This document shows positions 46,201 to 55,984 of a stretch of 64,000 bases of DNA, piece by piece. The stretch spans positions 38,687,282 through 38,751,281 of the forward strand of contig OZ022258.1 in assembly GCA_963978905.1 (NCBI GenBank), written 5' to 3'. Under the pieces are notes generated by a model, which saw only the letters and a program-made list of their open reading frames with translations, had not been told where the DNA came from and did not search any database. Within the stretch, counting starts at the first letter, position 1; every line of letters starts with the position of its first letter. This DNA is from Trichostrongylus colubriformis. Taxonomy: Eukaryota; Nematoda; Chromadorea; Rhabditida; Trichostrongylidae. The position numbers and the translations under genes were made by a program.

Positions 46201-48811
46201 GACCAATGTGTACGAAGGTCATCAAGAACTAAGCCTAGCTCCACCCACCATGGACGGGGCTTGCTCTGAAATCGATGGGTGCTCAGATTTATGTCCTCGC
46301 CCAAGTTCCAAAAATCGGGAAGGTTAGGAATGGGTCTGTTGAGGCCGTGCAAGTAAGGACAGGGTAGGGACTGACCGAAGTGTTGAGAGCACACAAGAAG
46401 CAAGTTTGGAACTGGCCTGTAGAGGTAGGGCAAGTTAGGATAGCGGGGTGTATATCGTTAGGACAGAAACGTCGCGTGGCCGTGTTCGGCACGCGATGGG
46501 ATGGTGCGAGCTATGCGCGCCGTATTAGTTGAGTCCTGTAGCGATTACGCGTAGAATGAGGCGTAGAGCACTGTCATCGCTTCAAGACCCATCCATTACG
46601 GCGCGCATAGCTCGCACCATCCCGTCGCGTGCCGAACACGGCCACGCGACGTTTCTGTCCTAGCGATATACACCCTAGGATAGCGTAGGGGCCAACACAT
46701 GTGCACGGAGCACATAAGTTCTAAGCCTAGCTCCGTCCACCATGGACGGGGCTTGCGCTGAAATCGATGGGTGCTCAAATTTAAGTCTTCGACTGGGTTC
46801 CAAAAATCTCGTGAAGGTTAGAAATGGGTCTGTTGAGCTCGTGCGAGTAAGGGCTGGGTAGGGACTGACCAAAGTGTTGGGAGCACACAAGTTCTAAGCC
46901 TGGCTCCACCCACCATGGGCGGGGCCTGCGCCGAAATCGATGTATAAACGAATTCAGGTCCTCGCTCAGGTGCTGAAAATCGGGCAAGTTCAGGAGAGGG
47001 TCTGTTGGAGTCGCGCAAGTAAGGACTGGGTAGGGACTAACAAAAGTGTAGGGAGCACACAACAAGCAAGTTAGGCAAAGGCCTTGGAAGTCGAGCAGGT
47101 TATGATTGGGTAGGGGCCAACCCATGTGTACAGAGTACATGAGTTCTAGGCCTGGACCCGCCATAATTCCATTATTAGTACCACATTCAGAGAGTAGCTG
47201 TTTGTCCTCGGTTACCATTAGAAAGTGATGTGCTGCATTCAGTTAAATCCAGTATTTCTCCTAGAACAGATACACGCACGTCCTCTCGAAGCTTAATCTT
47301 CAAAAGTCAACTACTACGGAGCGCCTCCGAGCTCACGAAGAGACACCTCCAACTGCTGCCCCTCCTTTCAACGTGGCTTGCTCCTCTTCGATTGTGCCTT
47401 GCACACTTGGATCAACGGTGGGAAGGGGGTCTTATTTTTCGGATTTTTTGACCGTTCTGCTCCATCTTCCCTACTTTTGTACTTCTAAATGCTTCGATTC
47501 TCTTTCTATGCTCGGATCGAATTCTGTCATTCTTTGAAGGGGATCTGCCTTTAGTGGGCAGAGGTTGTAAGTGGGAATGGCGTTTCTTAGTTTCAACCAA
47601 AGCCGATGGAGATTTGCTTACAATAAATACAAGCCGCATATTATCCATTCCTTTCTGCAATGTGTGCTCCCTCCCTATACACACGGCCTATTCCTGCTGC
47701 AATGCGCGCGGAGCGCGCATGCGAAAGTCGCGCTAGCGGCGAGCCGAAAGTCGCACCCTGCAACAAAACAAAAACCGCAAAGCCACCCTGCAGGGGCGGC
47801 AAAGCCGCCCAATTTGATATGTATAAAATTTTCGGTAAATGAAACGTCGTCAAACTCTCGAACAGACTGCTCAGAATGCTCTTTTTAGCGTAATTCGTGC
47901 CCTCTTTTTGTATTTCACACACTGGGATTAACGGTGGGGAGGGGTCATATATCTCAAATTTTTTTTTACCGTTCTGCTCCATCTCCTTAACTTTGTACTA
48001 CCGAATACTTAAATTTTCTTATCACATTCGGATCAAATCCTGCTGCTTTTTAAAGAGAATCAATTTCAACCAAAACCGATAATAGTCGGAGGTCTATTTA
48101 ATATTTACAAACCGCATATTACCCACATCAGGGCCTATGCCTGTTGCAATGCGCGCGGAGCGCGCATGCGAAGCCGACAGTCGTCTTACGCTACGAAAGC
48201 GGCGAAGCCGCCCTAGGGGCCGCCGGAGGCGGCCCTACGAGGATTAGCCGGCGTCAGCCGGCCAACCCGACTGGTAAAACACTATTGCACCACATTAAAC
48301 TGATATTTTCAAACAAAACGTACCAAATTTGCGTAGTTCCCGGCATCTTCCATGCCAATGGAGCCGAAGGTAGACTCGTCATCAAAAGGTGTGGTGTTCT
48401 GACTTGAGGTACTAGGACACCAGATGCTATCGAGATCAGATGTCAGGGTTTCTGAAAATTGCTCCGTTTTGCTTGATAAATGAGAACGGATCATTTCCTC
48501 TGAATACTAAATATACACAATCACAAGGACAGCTATGCGTCCACCGAGGCTGAAGTGACGGGCAAACCCCTCAAAGCAAATTCTGTGAAATGAACTCTCG
48601 CATGTATCCAAGCACACCATTAGCAACACTATTCCCATTGCAAATATCATGGTGCACATTACTCTATCACACGACACATTACCGTTCAGTGAGGATCGTG
48701 AAGGAGAGAATTCTTCAGCACTCCTTGTCTTCATCAGCAGCAGACTACGGCGCGAGATCTTATTTTGCGAAGAACTTAGAAACTTTGGGGAATCATACCA
48801 GTCGATGAATC
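43288..48811 (-). CDS. Unknown Ser/Thr-Pro-rich protein, copy A, eight exons resolved
   Basis: Minus-strand exons in coding order: 48683-48811, 48324-48451, 44934-45101, 44809-44859, 44667-44755, 43669-43752, 43492-43541, 43288-43433. All joins are GT-AG and in phase. They give about 280 residues ending MFRQNI. The protein is basic and rich in TP/SP sites: two match the cyclin-dependent kinase consensus (TPKR, TPLKR), and there are arginine runs (RRRRM) and an acidic stretch (DGSDDDSFLDD). The first listed exon has only synonymous differences from copy B, which supports its frame. A further upstream exon (about 49,190-49,358, start MQSSKEHRAP) carries a one-base frameshift relative to copy B and could not be joined. 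The intron 45,102-48,323 holds a 3.1-kb Helitron. Two small candidate exons near 44,360-44,400 and 43,895-43,916 were left out. No family recognised. Confidence 0.6.
44038..44333. repeat. Palindromic MITE, diverged relative of the TTAA element, in copy A
   Basis: TCTATTTTCCATATACTTATG on the left faces CATATATTTG-type sequence inverted at the right. The centre has GGGGGCGGGGCC facing CCGCCCCC. TTTCACGTGAAAAGTGAGAAT and its inverse are shared with the 54,096-54,520 element in diverged form. The same insertion is in copy B (about 59,202-59,503), so it predates the split of the copies. Confidence 0.65.
45146..48274 (+). mobile_element. Non-autonomous Helitron (second copy) with proven empty site
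   Basis: Starts TCATACTCTATATATAGCAG directly after host A (45,145) and ends CAACCCGACTGG directly before host T (48,275). The hairpin GCCGGC-GTCA-GCCGGC at 48,247-48,262 stands 12 bases from the end. Copy B has the uninterrupted sequence CTCATAAAAC at 60,428-60,437, so the element entered between A and T without duplication. This is the Helitron mode. It lies in an intron of the unknown gene. Inside are a TG/TC block, inverted units of the about 250-bp repeat, a second 5'-like end at about 45,656 (TCTATCACTCATATATAAAC), a Mutator-like MITE (46,446-46,675) and two versions of the GC-rich 3' part. This indicates a composite history. No transposase gene. Confidence 0.88.
46446..46675. mobile_element. 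Mutator-like MITE with 10-bp target duplication, nested in the Helitron
   Basis: 230 bp with inverted repeats of about 80 bp that differ at only a few positions (GGGTGTATATCG on the left, CGATATACACCC on the right). TAGGATAGCG flanks it on both sides (46,436-46,445 and 46,676-46,685). Target duplications of 9-10 bp with long inverted repeats are typical of the Mutator superfamily. Confidence 0.85.
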
Positions 48812-49434
48812 CTGAAATAAGCTTCTTTAAACGAATTCTTCAGACGTTTGTCTCAACAGTTCAACACAAATGCAAGATCCTAAATTCGAGGCAATCGAAG
48901 ATCGCCTCTTCCAAGGCAACTCGAACTATATAGTGCTTTACACCCCCTATATGAATATCAAACAATTATGAAGGTACGCATAGACAAGCTACTGACTTTC
49001 GAATTCCTCTCCTTTTGCGTTCTCCTATCAAAGCAAGTGGCCGCGTCTAGTTTCAAGGAAGGACAACCGTGAATATCGCTATCGCTTTGAAACAACTGAC
49101 TTTGATGAGACCTTCGCAGCCAGCCGAAGATGGTGCAGGACTAAAGTTTCGTTCAATAATTACCCAGACTAGCTGAAATGTGCGGCATCTCTGTACTATA
49201 ACGATAGGGTTGGTACGCACTGGAAAAACTGCGCCATTAAATGGCCTCATGCGGATCAGATTTTTCTGGTGGTTTACACTTGAGACAGAGTCCGTGGTGT
49301 GCGCGAATACTGATAAGTGAAACTCTGAAGGTGCTCTGTGTTCTTTGCTCGATTGCATTGTTAATGTTCACATGCACATCGGTGATATAGCCACGCAAAT
49401 TTCTAAGATGTTGATTTCATTGGAGAATAGCTCA

Positions 49435-49634
49435 NNNNNNNNNNNNNNNNNNNNNNNNNNNNNNNNNNNNNNNNNNNNNNNNNNNNNNNNNNNNNNNNNN
49501 NNNNNNNNNNNNNNNNNNNNNNNNNNNNNNNNNNNNNNNNNNNNNNNNNNNNNNNNNNNNNNNNNNNNNNNNNNNNNNNNNNNNNNNNNNNNNNNNNNNN
49601 NNNNNNNNNNNNNNNNNNNNNNNNNNNNNNNNNN
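49435..49634. other. Assembly gap of 200 N
   Basis: Exactly 200 undetermined bases. The left side stops inside segmental copy A and the right side starts inside a Penelope-like element. The true distance and even the adjacency are not known from sequence. Frames that run through the N are meaningless. Confidence 1.
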
Positions 49635-51664
49635 AGAGGGCTTCAACGTCAAAGGATTCCATAACACTGGTACTACTCAGAGACACGCTTCGAAGACGGC
49701 TTAGAAATGTCCCAGTGTTTGGAAGGTGCGACGGTATATATTGAAGTAGTTCTTTGAAATAGAACCTCTATTTCAAACGCAATTCCATAAATTGAACCGA
49801 GTATGGGTGACCACAGCGAAGTCCGCGGGTTTTGGCTCTACCTTCATTTCGCGCCTCAAAATCGAGACCCCATGCTGTCCTGTGCTTTATCTTCTCGTCA
49901 AAACACATAAGTTCTCGACACAGGAAGACTTGACTTCAGTCAATGCCTCGTCGATTAAGGTAAGGCCCATTGTTAGTTGTGTAGAGGGTCCTACTGATAG
50001 GATTGCGTGGTTCCTTAACATTATTTTAACACAACTACTTCAATATATACCGTCGCACCTTCCAAACACTGGGACATTTCTAAGCCGTCTTCGAAGCGTG
50101 TCTCTGAGTAGTACCAGTGTTATGGAATCCTTTGACGTTGAAGCCCTCTACACTAACGTCAGCAACGAATATGCTATGGAGGCTGTGTTTGAATTTCTCA
50201 CCGAGCATCGTGACCAGATTAACCTGCATGGCCTCTCTATAAGTCATTTAATGGTGTTACTCAAAGAATGCCTCAACTGTAACATCTTTAGTAGTCAGGG
50301 AAGTACTTCGCACAGACCAGGGGCTTAGCAATGGGGCAGCGGCTAGCACCCATTTTAGCCATAGCTTTCATGGCTAAAATAGAAAATCCCGTGCTAGAAA
50401 GGCTCCCATTACTCTACAGTCGTTACATCGACGATTGTTTCGTAATTTGCTCCACACAAGATGAAATGGACAAGTGCTTCGAACTGATGAATAGGCAATC
50501 TGAGCACATTAGATTGACGCGCGAAAAGCCCTCAAATAACTGGCTTCCATTCCTCAACGTCCAAGTCAGGTTCGATAGGGGTACCTGTGTCACTAAATGG
50601 TACAGGAAGCCCAGCAGCAAAAACATCATCATCCACTATCGCTCAGCGCATCCCTTCCAGACAAAACGAGCGGTCGTCAGAAACATGGTTCGAACTGCTG
50701 CAAGCGTCTGCACGGGAGTGGATGAAAAGAAGGAATCCGTGGCTAAGGCTAAAGAAATTGCTGCATTGAATGGCTACGACCTCCAGTCACCAAGGCATAG
50801 AACCAGAACAAGTGCCCTACACCGTAGAACCATTGATGGTCCTCTAGACGGGAAAATCCCCGTCCTACTACCCTTTATCTCCGACGAAATTAATACTTCC
50901 ATAAGGAAGTGTCTGAGGAGATCGGGTCTAGAAAGCATGGTTGGAATTGTGGCGATCCCTCCAGACAACCTAAAGAAACGCCTGGTTCGAAACCGTCAGT
51001 ATGACCGAATGTGCGTCTCATCCAATTGTATGATATGTCCTGCTGGCAGGGAAGGAGATTGTGCTGCCACAGGGGTAGTCTATCGGATTTCCTGTCGGAA
51101 ATGTGGAGATGATTACATTGGAGAGACAGGGAGACCCCTTGATGTGCGCATTAAGGAGCATTTAGATGGTAAGGCCAGGTCACGTATATCGACCCCTTTA
51201 GGTTGCCACAGGCAAGAATCCCACAATGGCGAAGACTTTGAGGTCGCGGTTGAGATATTGGCGCACGAATCTCAAGTAATGGCGCGCAAAACTCTTGAGG
51301 CACTGTGGATCCAGCTCAAGGATCCAAAAATTAACCGCAGGGCAGAATGCCTGACAATCACGCGCGAACTCGCCCCTTATACAAGATTAGCTTTTCAAAC
51401 GGGACTCTGACCTCATTTATTCCGGTATTCCTGTCGGTGGCAGTCGATCTTGTGGACTGGTGAAGGTACGGTGTTTTTTCGCTAGTATTTGCGGGTGTTC
51501 TAGGGAGAGATCGAATTTCGGAAAGGTATGCCTGAGATATTTGGTCGGGTAAGTCATGACTTGACTTTTCTCCCTCTTTTAGGCTCCGAAGAAGGCGAAC
51601 TCGCCGAAACGTCAGCCGATAAAGAATTGTTAACAACCTCGAGGCAGTTGAACACTAAATACTA
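49635..51664 (+). mobile_element. Penelope-like retroelement, 5'-truncated
   Basis: Contains the C-terminal part of a Penelope-type polymerase with fused GIY-YIG endonuclease. Bases 49,635-49,750 are an inverted copy of about 50,035-50,150 of the same element. After the coding region (51,410) come about 250 bases of non-coding tail. It contains GGCG-AACT-CGCC followed by GAAAC near 51,592-51,611, resembling stem II and the GAAA box of the hammerhead ribozymes found in these elements. The element abuts copy B of the segmental repeat. Confidence 0.8.
49760..51410 (+). pseudogene. Penelope-like reverse transcriptase with GIY-YIG endonuclease, one frameshift
   Basis: The first frame, to 50,328, has the Penelope motifs PVLYLLVKTHKF, KVRPIVSC and SFDVEALYTNV. 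The second, 50,331-51,410, has GLAMGQ-like sequence just before its start, the catalytic box RYIDDCFVI and LPFLNVQV. Far downstream comes a GIY-YIG endonuclease: GVVYRISCRKCGDDYIGETG, then R and KEHL, with cysteines (CMICPAG, CRKC) ahead of it. The two frames are separated by a single one-base loss near 50,300, shown by motif continuity across the stop. The N-terminus is missing at the gap side. Penelope-type elements copy RNA into the genome using this endonuclease; this copy is broken but young-looking. Confidence 0.85.
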
Positions 51665-53289
51665 CGTGCTAAGAGGTGCGGCCGAATTCGTGTAGTCGTA
51701 GTTTCTCTGAGTTCAGGGACGAGCTAGCACGGAGGCCACGTTGCCACTCTTACCACCCATTTTTATTAAAAAAACTGACACTTTTCAAAACTCCACTTTC
51801 TACATCTTTTTCTTACACTCACCATTATTTCGTTGAGTGGTGAGTTATATCACTCCGATGCAAGACTGTTCCTTTTTTATGCGTTACTATAAACGTGGGG
51901 TCGCACTCCGAATCCATGGAAGTTAAAGCGCGTTCATGCTGCCCTCAGTTCTCCTGCTTCCCAAAATGGGCTGCTCCCATTGTCTTGGTCCCATCAAACG
52001 ATTTTTTTTTCTCACAAATGATTGTGGATGTGTGAGAGGTAGAATAATCGGAAGGAGAGAATCTTTCATTGACATGGATTTGTCTCGTACAGTTCCTTGA
52101 ATAAACGTCAGAGTTTTTTTGGAAAAGCGTATGTAAGAGTAATTCTCTCCACTTGAGTTTAGGCCGCTTTCAGATTTCGCGCTGTTGCGATTTCGCACGC
52201 GCTTCTGCAATTCTGGCTATTGGCAGTGAGTACCGAAAAATCGGGCAGAATCGTGAAAACGTGACGTTGGGCGGTCTGGGAATTGTGGCGATGAAATGAA
52301 AGGCAGTGAATTCACATTGATCGCGGTGAACAGTGAATGGGTTAGGTTAACTGAGGGCTTCGTGATTTTGTGTTTACTCGTCCAGGGTGCATCGGGAGTC
52401 GAGGGTTTCTCGACAGGGGGATCGTATTCGAACTGACAGGAGGGGGCCGCACCTGCATAGGTCAGCGATAAGCACTGGAACCCAAACTTTCAATGAGCAG
52501 ATAAGAAACAAAGGGTATTCTAGAGCATTTTAGAGGTATTTTGGAACCCGGGGGGGGGGGAAGTAAAAGTAACATCTTTTTGCTTCAGGTAAGAATGCAT
52601 AGCAATAAAACACATGGCAGCTATTCGATCCGGCGATGGTCACTATTGCAGAGGTCAAAAAGAAGGGGGCTCGTATTCTGTTTCCATAAGGGGGAATCGT
52701 AGTGAAGCGGTTATTTTCCTCGACACATGGGAGTGCCCTGGATTCGACCGATGTCTGCATGCGTGGAACGTGGAACCTCAGAATGGCAGATTCGCGTGCG
52801 AGCTTGTCTTCGCAAGTGTTGCTAACTTTTCCGGTCTGTAATTCCTTCCTAATGGTGTTCCTTCCTAGCGCGGTCACTGCTTCATTTGTAATTCAGGAGT
52901 AGGATGGGCTGGCCCGCAGTTTATAACTATACAATATTTTATACACCATTTCGTTCTACTATATTATGATGAGTCGCTTTGGACAATGAAGCGGACAATG
53001 AAAATCTCGGGAGTGTTTCTCTGAGAAGAGTAACCGTGTACCGTCTTCAATGATTGGCCATCTGGTCCGTTTGGATCACTTTGTTTAGACAGCGACAATG
53101 TCGCTTAATGTTAAAAACATGTGAATATGATCGTAATGTTGCGAAACTATTGGGTACTCGCTAACGTTGTGCTGACGTGCAATAGGTTCATGACCATGAT
53201 TTACCTCTGTCATACATTTGAAGGAACGTCTGTATTCTGTTGAAAGTTTGGTCAGAATTTTGTGTTAAACTGTATACCATCTATTGCAG

Positions 53290-53402
53290 AGTACCAGAAG
53301 ATCGCAGTTGCGACGGCAATCGGCTTTGCGATTATGGGCTTTATTGGTTTCTTCGTAAAACTTATCCATATCCCTATCAATAATATCATCGTCGGAGCTT
53401 AG
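53290..53402 (+). pseudogene. Orphan exon 2 of SEC61 gamma
   Basis: Identical in frame to the true exon 2 ([18 protein letters not shown] to stop) with a good acceptor (CTATTGCAG), but no exon 1 lies between the Penelope-like element and this point. As assembled it cannot make the protein. If copy B is really the other haplotype, it would simply be the allelic exon. Confidence 0.85.
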
Positions 53403-53708
53403 ATGACTCAACCGACGATGTGAAGGAGGGATTCATTCATTAAACTGTTCACCTTGAACTGTTCCACCTATTGCTTTGCGCTGGATCTTTTCTGTTTGTC
53501 TGTGATTTTTGAACACTCTCGAATGTCTTACTACACATAAACTATAATAAAACAAATGTTTTATCTCAAATTTGTCTTCGGTTTTCTCCACATTACATTT
53601 CTCATGCACCCAATACGGTAACCCTGCGTTAATTCCGTGTTATTGTGATGATTACAATCGTTGGATACATACGTACCATGCTGTACTATATTCACATACA
53701 GTAAAACA

Positions 53709-55978
53709 ATGGTGAGAATGGTTGTGCTATTTTCTGGAAAGCGGAAATCTGGAAAGGATTATTGCAGCGAGAAGCTGAAGGAAGCATTATCTCCGATACC
53801 AGTTTCTATATATGGAGTTTCACACATCCTCAAGGCTTTGTATGCTGAAGATCATGGTATGTTCAGTAATGCTGCGTTTTTCTATGGTGGTAAAGATGGA
53901 TACGTTTTCGGCTGTAAACGCTGGAAAACTAGGAGTAGGTGGAGTGAAGTTTAGAGAAAAGGTGGGGCAAACCTTGCTTCACTGTACAGAAAAAAGCGCT
54001 AATGCGTTCCTGAGGGGGCTCATAACCGTACCAGGTTTTTATTTCCCATGCCTCGTTCATTTACGATAAAGACTGTTGTTAAACTGTAGCCTTAAAGGAA
54101 TAGTCCACGGAAAATGCGTTTTTGTGTTACCCATACGTTTATGTTGTATTTGCCTAATGTTGGCCTCATGCAAAATTTCACGCGAAAAAATGTGAATCTG
54201 ACTGAGATACAACACCACAAAGTGCGGTCCCAGTGGGCGGGGCCTAAGAGAAGAGCCTCGTTCCGTCGTCCGCCGTGGTCGGAGACGCATTGTAGGAGCA
54301 GAAAGTTTCGTAAACAGTCCCACTCTCTGTTCCCAACGGCGGCGGACCACGGGACGAGGCTTTTACTCTTAGGCCACGCCCACTGGGACCGCACTTTGTG
54401 GTGCTGTATCTCAGCCAGATTCGCATTTTTTCGCGTGAAATTTTGCATGAGGCCCACATTAGGCAAATACAACATGAACGTATGGGTAACACAAAAACGC
54501 ATTTTTCGTGGACGATTCCTTTAAGAGAGGAAGCGGTTGAGTATCGTGCAGTAAGTGGTATACACCTTTGAGACATAGGATAGCAATCATGGCTAATATT
54601 TTCTAGATGCAATAGAGTTGGGGGTCAAATGGACAGGGGGAAGGCGCGGCTTGACGTTACAATTCTGGCAAATCTGATAGAGCCCCAGACGGCTAGAGTA
54701 CATGCCCCTACGAGATCGCTGACAACACTGTCAGGCTCCTGGCCTGAAAAGGCTTAGGCAAATCTGGGAAATCTCCAGGTGGCTAGAAGCACTCAAACTG
54801 CAAAATTGACGCTGCCTGTCAGTCGCGTCCCCCCCCCCCCCCTGCTACATTGATCCAGTGTAGGTTCTCATAAGGATTACAGTCAAATTCATGCATCTTG
54901 AAATTCGCAAACATGGTTGAAGCCAGTGACATTGGATGTCGTGTCGACCGTCTGGTGGTGGCACTTATGATGTTTAGGTTGCATGGAAATAGTTGCTGAA
55001 GGCTAATCGCACATATCTCACTATAGCGACGCGTGGGGCAGACGGGCGGTATATCATCGTATTTTATAATCTCAGAGTGTTCTGACTTCCTTTTCTCTGG
55101 ACCCTTTGCCCCCCACTCCAACGCACACTATGCGTCGCGGCTTTTACGATTAGACGTTTATCGTGTAAGCCACGATGTTGATCGTTAGTCCCTACTTTGT
55201 GCGTATCTAATGCACATATCAACTTGAAGTGCTCAGCACATCGGTCTCGGGGTAAAACTGTGGTCTAGACAGTAAGTAATCCATGGAAACGAACTTTCAC
55301 CTCTACCTTCTGAATTGGCTTTGTAAAGTCGGATTTTTAAAAATAGTAGCATAGGGGGCATCGTTTCCGTTATGCATTCCACACTCTCACACTCCACTCG
55401 TTAAAGCTCCTCTTATCAGATTTTCTCTGAACATGCACCGAGGGGAATGGGTCCTGCCTCCTCATTTCTTATCTGCAGGTTTGAATTACTCTGAATTGGT
55501 TTCCGACGGTCCCTACAAAGAGATTCATCGTTCCAATATGATCCGATGGGGCGAAGGTGTACGGAGCGAGCAACCGGATTTTTTCTGCAGGTCAGTTTAC
55601 AAACTATAGAAAACGTTGTCAGAATCGTTCTTAAAAACTCAACCCAAAGTGTGCGAAGTGTCCCAGTATATGGTTTTCAGAGCCACTATACCTACAGACT
55701 GTACAGATGATGTAGTGATAATCTCAGACTGCAGAAGGCCATCTGATATCGAGTACTTTCAAAACAACTACGAAACACTGAAAGTTCGTATCACGGCCAG
55801 CGATGAAGAAAGGAAGCGACGCGGTTTCGAATTCGTCGATGGCATAGACGATATGCCTTCAGAGTGTGCATTGGATGACTACCCACACGACTTCGTCATC
55901 ATAAATGACAGTTCTTGCAACTTAGGAGATCAACTTCATGCCGTAGTCCATAGCATACAACGGGTTTTATCATCATGA
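53709..55978 (+). CDS. PMVK: Phosphomevalonate kinase (animal type), copy B
   Basis: Exons 53709-53856, 55479-55590 and 55681-55978 give 185 residues with no disabling change. All catalytic motifs of copy A are kept (SGKRKSGKD, MIRWGE, SDCRRPSD). The only protein differences seen are near the C-terminus (about four substitutions in the last 27 residues). Intron 1 is longer than in copy A because it contains a 425-bp MITE and another insertion of about 260 bp. The gene has no complete SEC61 gamma upstream. If the two genes form an operon, this copy lacks the normal promoter as assembled. Confidence 0.9.
54096..54520. mobile_element. Palindromic MITE with TTAA target duplication (piggyBac-like)
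   Basis: 425 bp beginning AGGAATAGTCCACG and ending CGTGGACGATTCCT, flanked by TTAA at 54,092-54,095 and 54,521-54,524. Copy A has a single TTAA at the same place (GTAGCCTTAAGAGAGG), so both ends and the duplication are exact. The two halves are almost mirror images, which explains the look-alike frames on both strands. A TTAA duplication is characteristic of piggyBac. Confidence 0.92.
54643..54903. other. Copy-specific segment of about 260 bp
   Basis: Present in copy B between GACAGGGGGAA and TTCGCAAACATGG, which are adjacent in copy A near 41,785. No terminal inverted repeats. It holds a poly-C run and GGCTTAGGCAAATCTGGGA-like sequence that also occurs in the LINE tail near 7,900. It may be an insertion in B or a deletion in A. 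Confidence 0.6.
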
Positions 55979-55984
55979 ATTGCT

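Larger units (their letters stand above)
39257..49434 (+). repeat. Segmental copy A (about 10.2 kb)
   Basis: Matches 51,665-61,589 in the same order and orientation with a few percent base differences and distinct insertions. It begins CGTGCTAAGAGGTGCGG and is cut by the assembly gap after GAGAATAGCTCA. Contents: SEC61 gamma exon 2, a phosphomevalonate kinase gene and the minus-strand unknown gene. Specific to this copy is the 3,129-bp Helitron. Copy B instead carries a 425-bp TTAA MITE, about 260 bp near 54,643, about 2 kb of minisatellite and a 127-bp MITE. Confidence 0.9.

Noticed and set aside
48590..48933. Two overlapping plus-strand frames at 48,590-48,933 and their copy B versions
   Set aside because: The minus-strand exon 48,683-48,811 explains the conservation better, since all differences there are silent in its frame.
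49345..49704. Frames running through the N block
   Set aside because: They translate undetermined bases.
54092..54524. Look-alike 136-codon frames on both strands (MRFCVTHTFMLYLP...)
   Set aside because: They arise because the MITE is a near-perfect palindrome. No coding signal.
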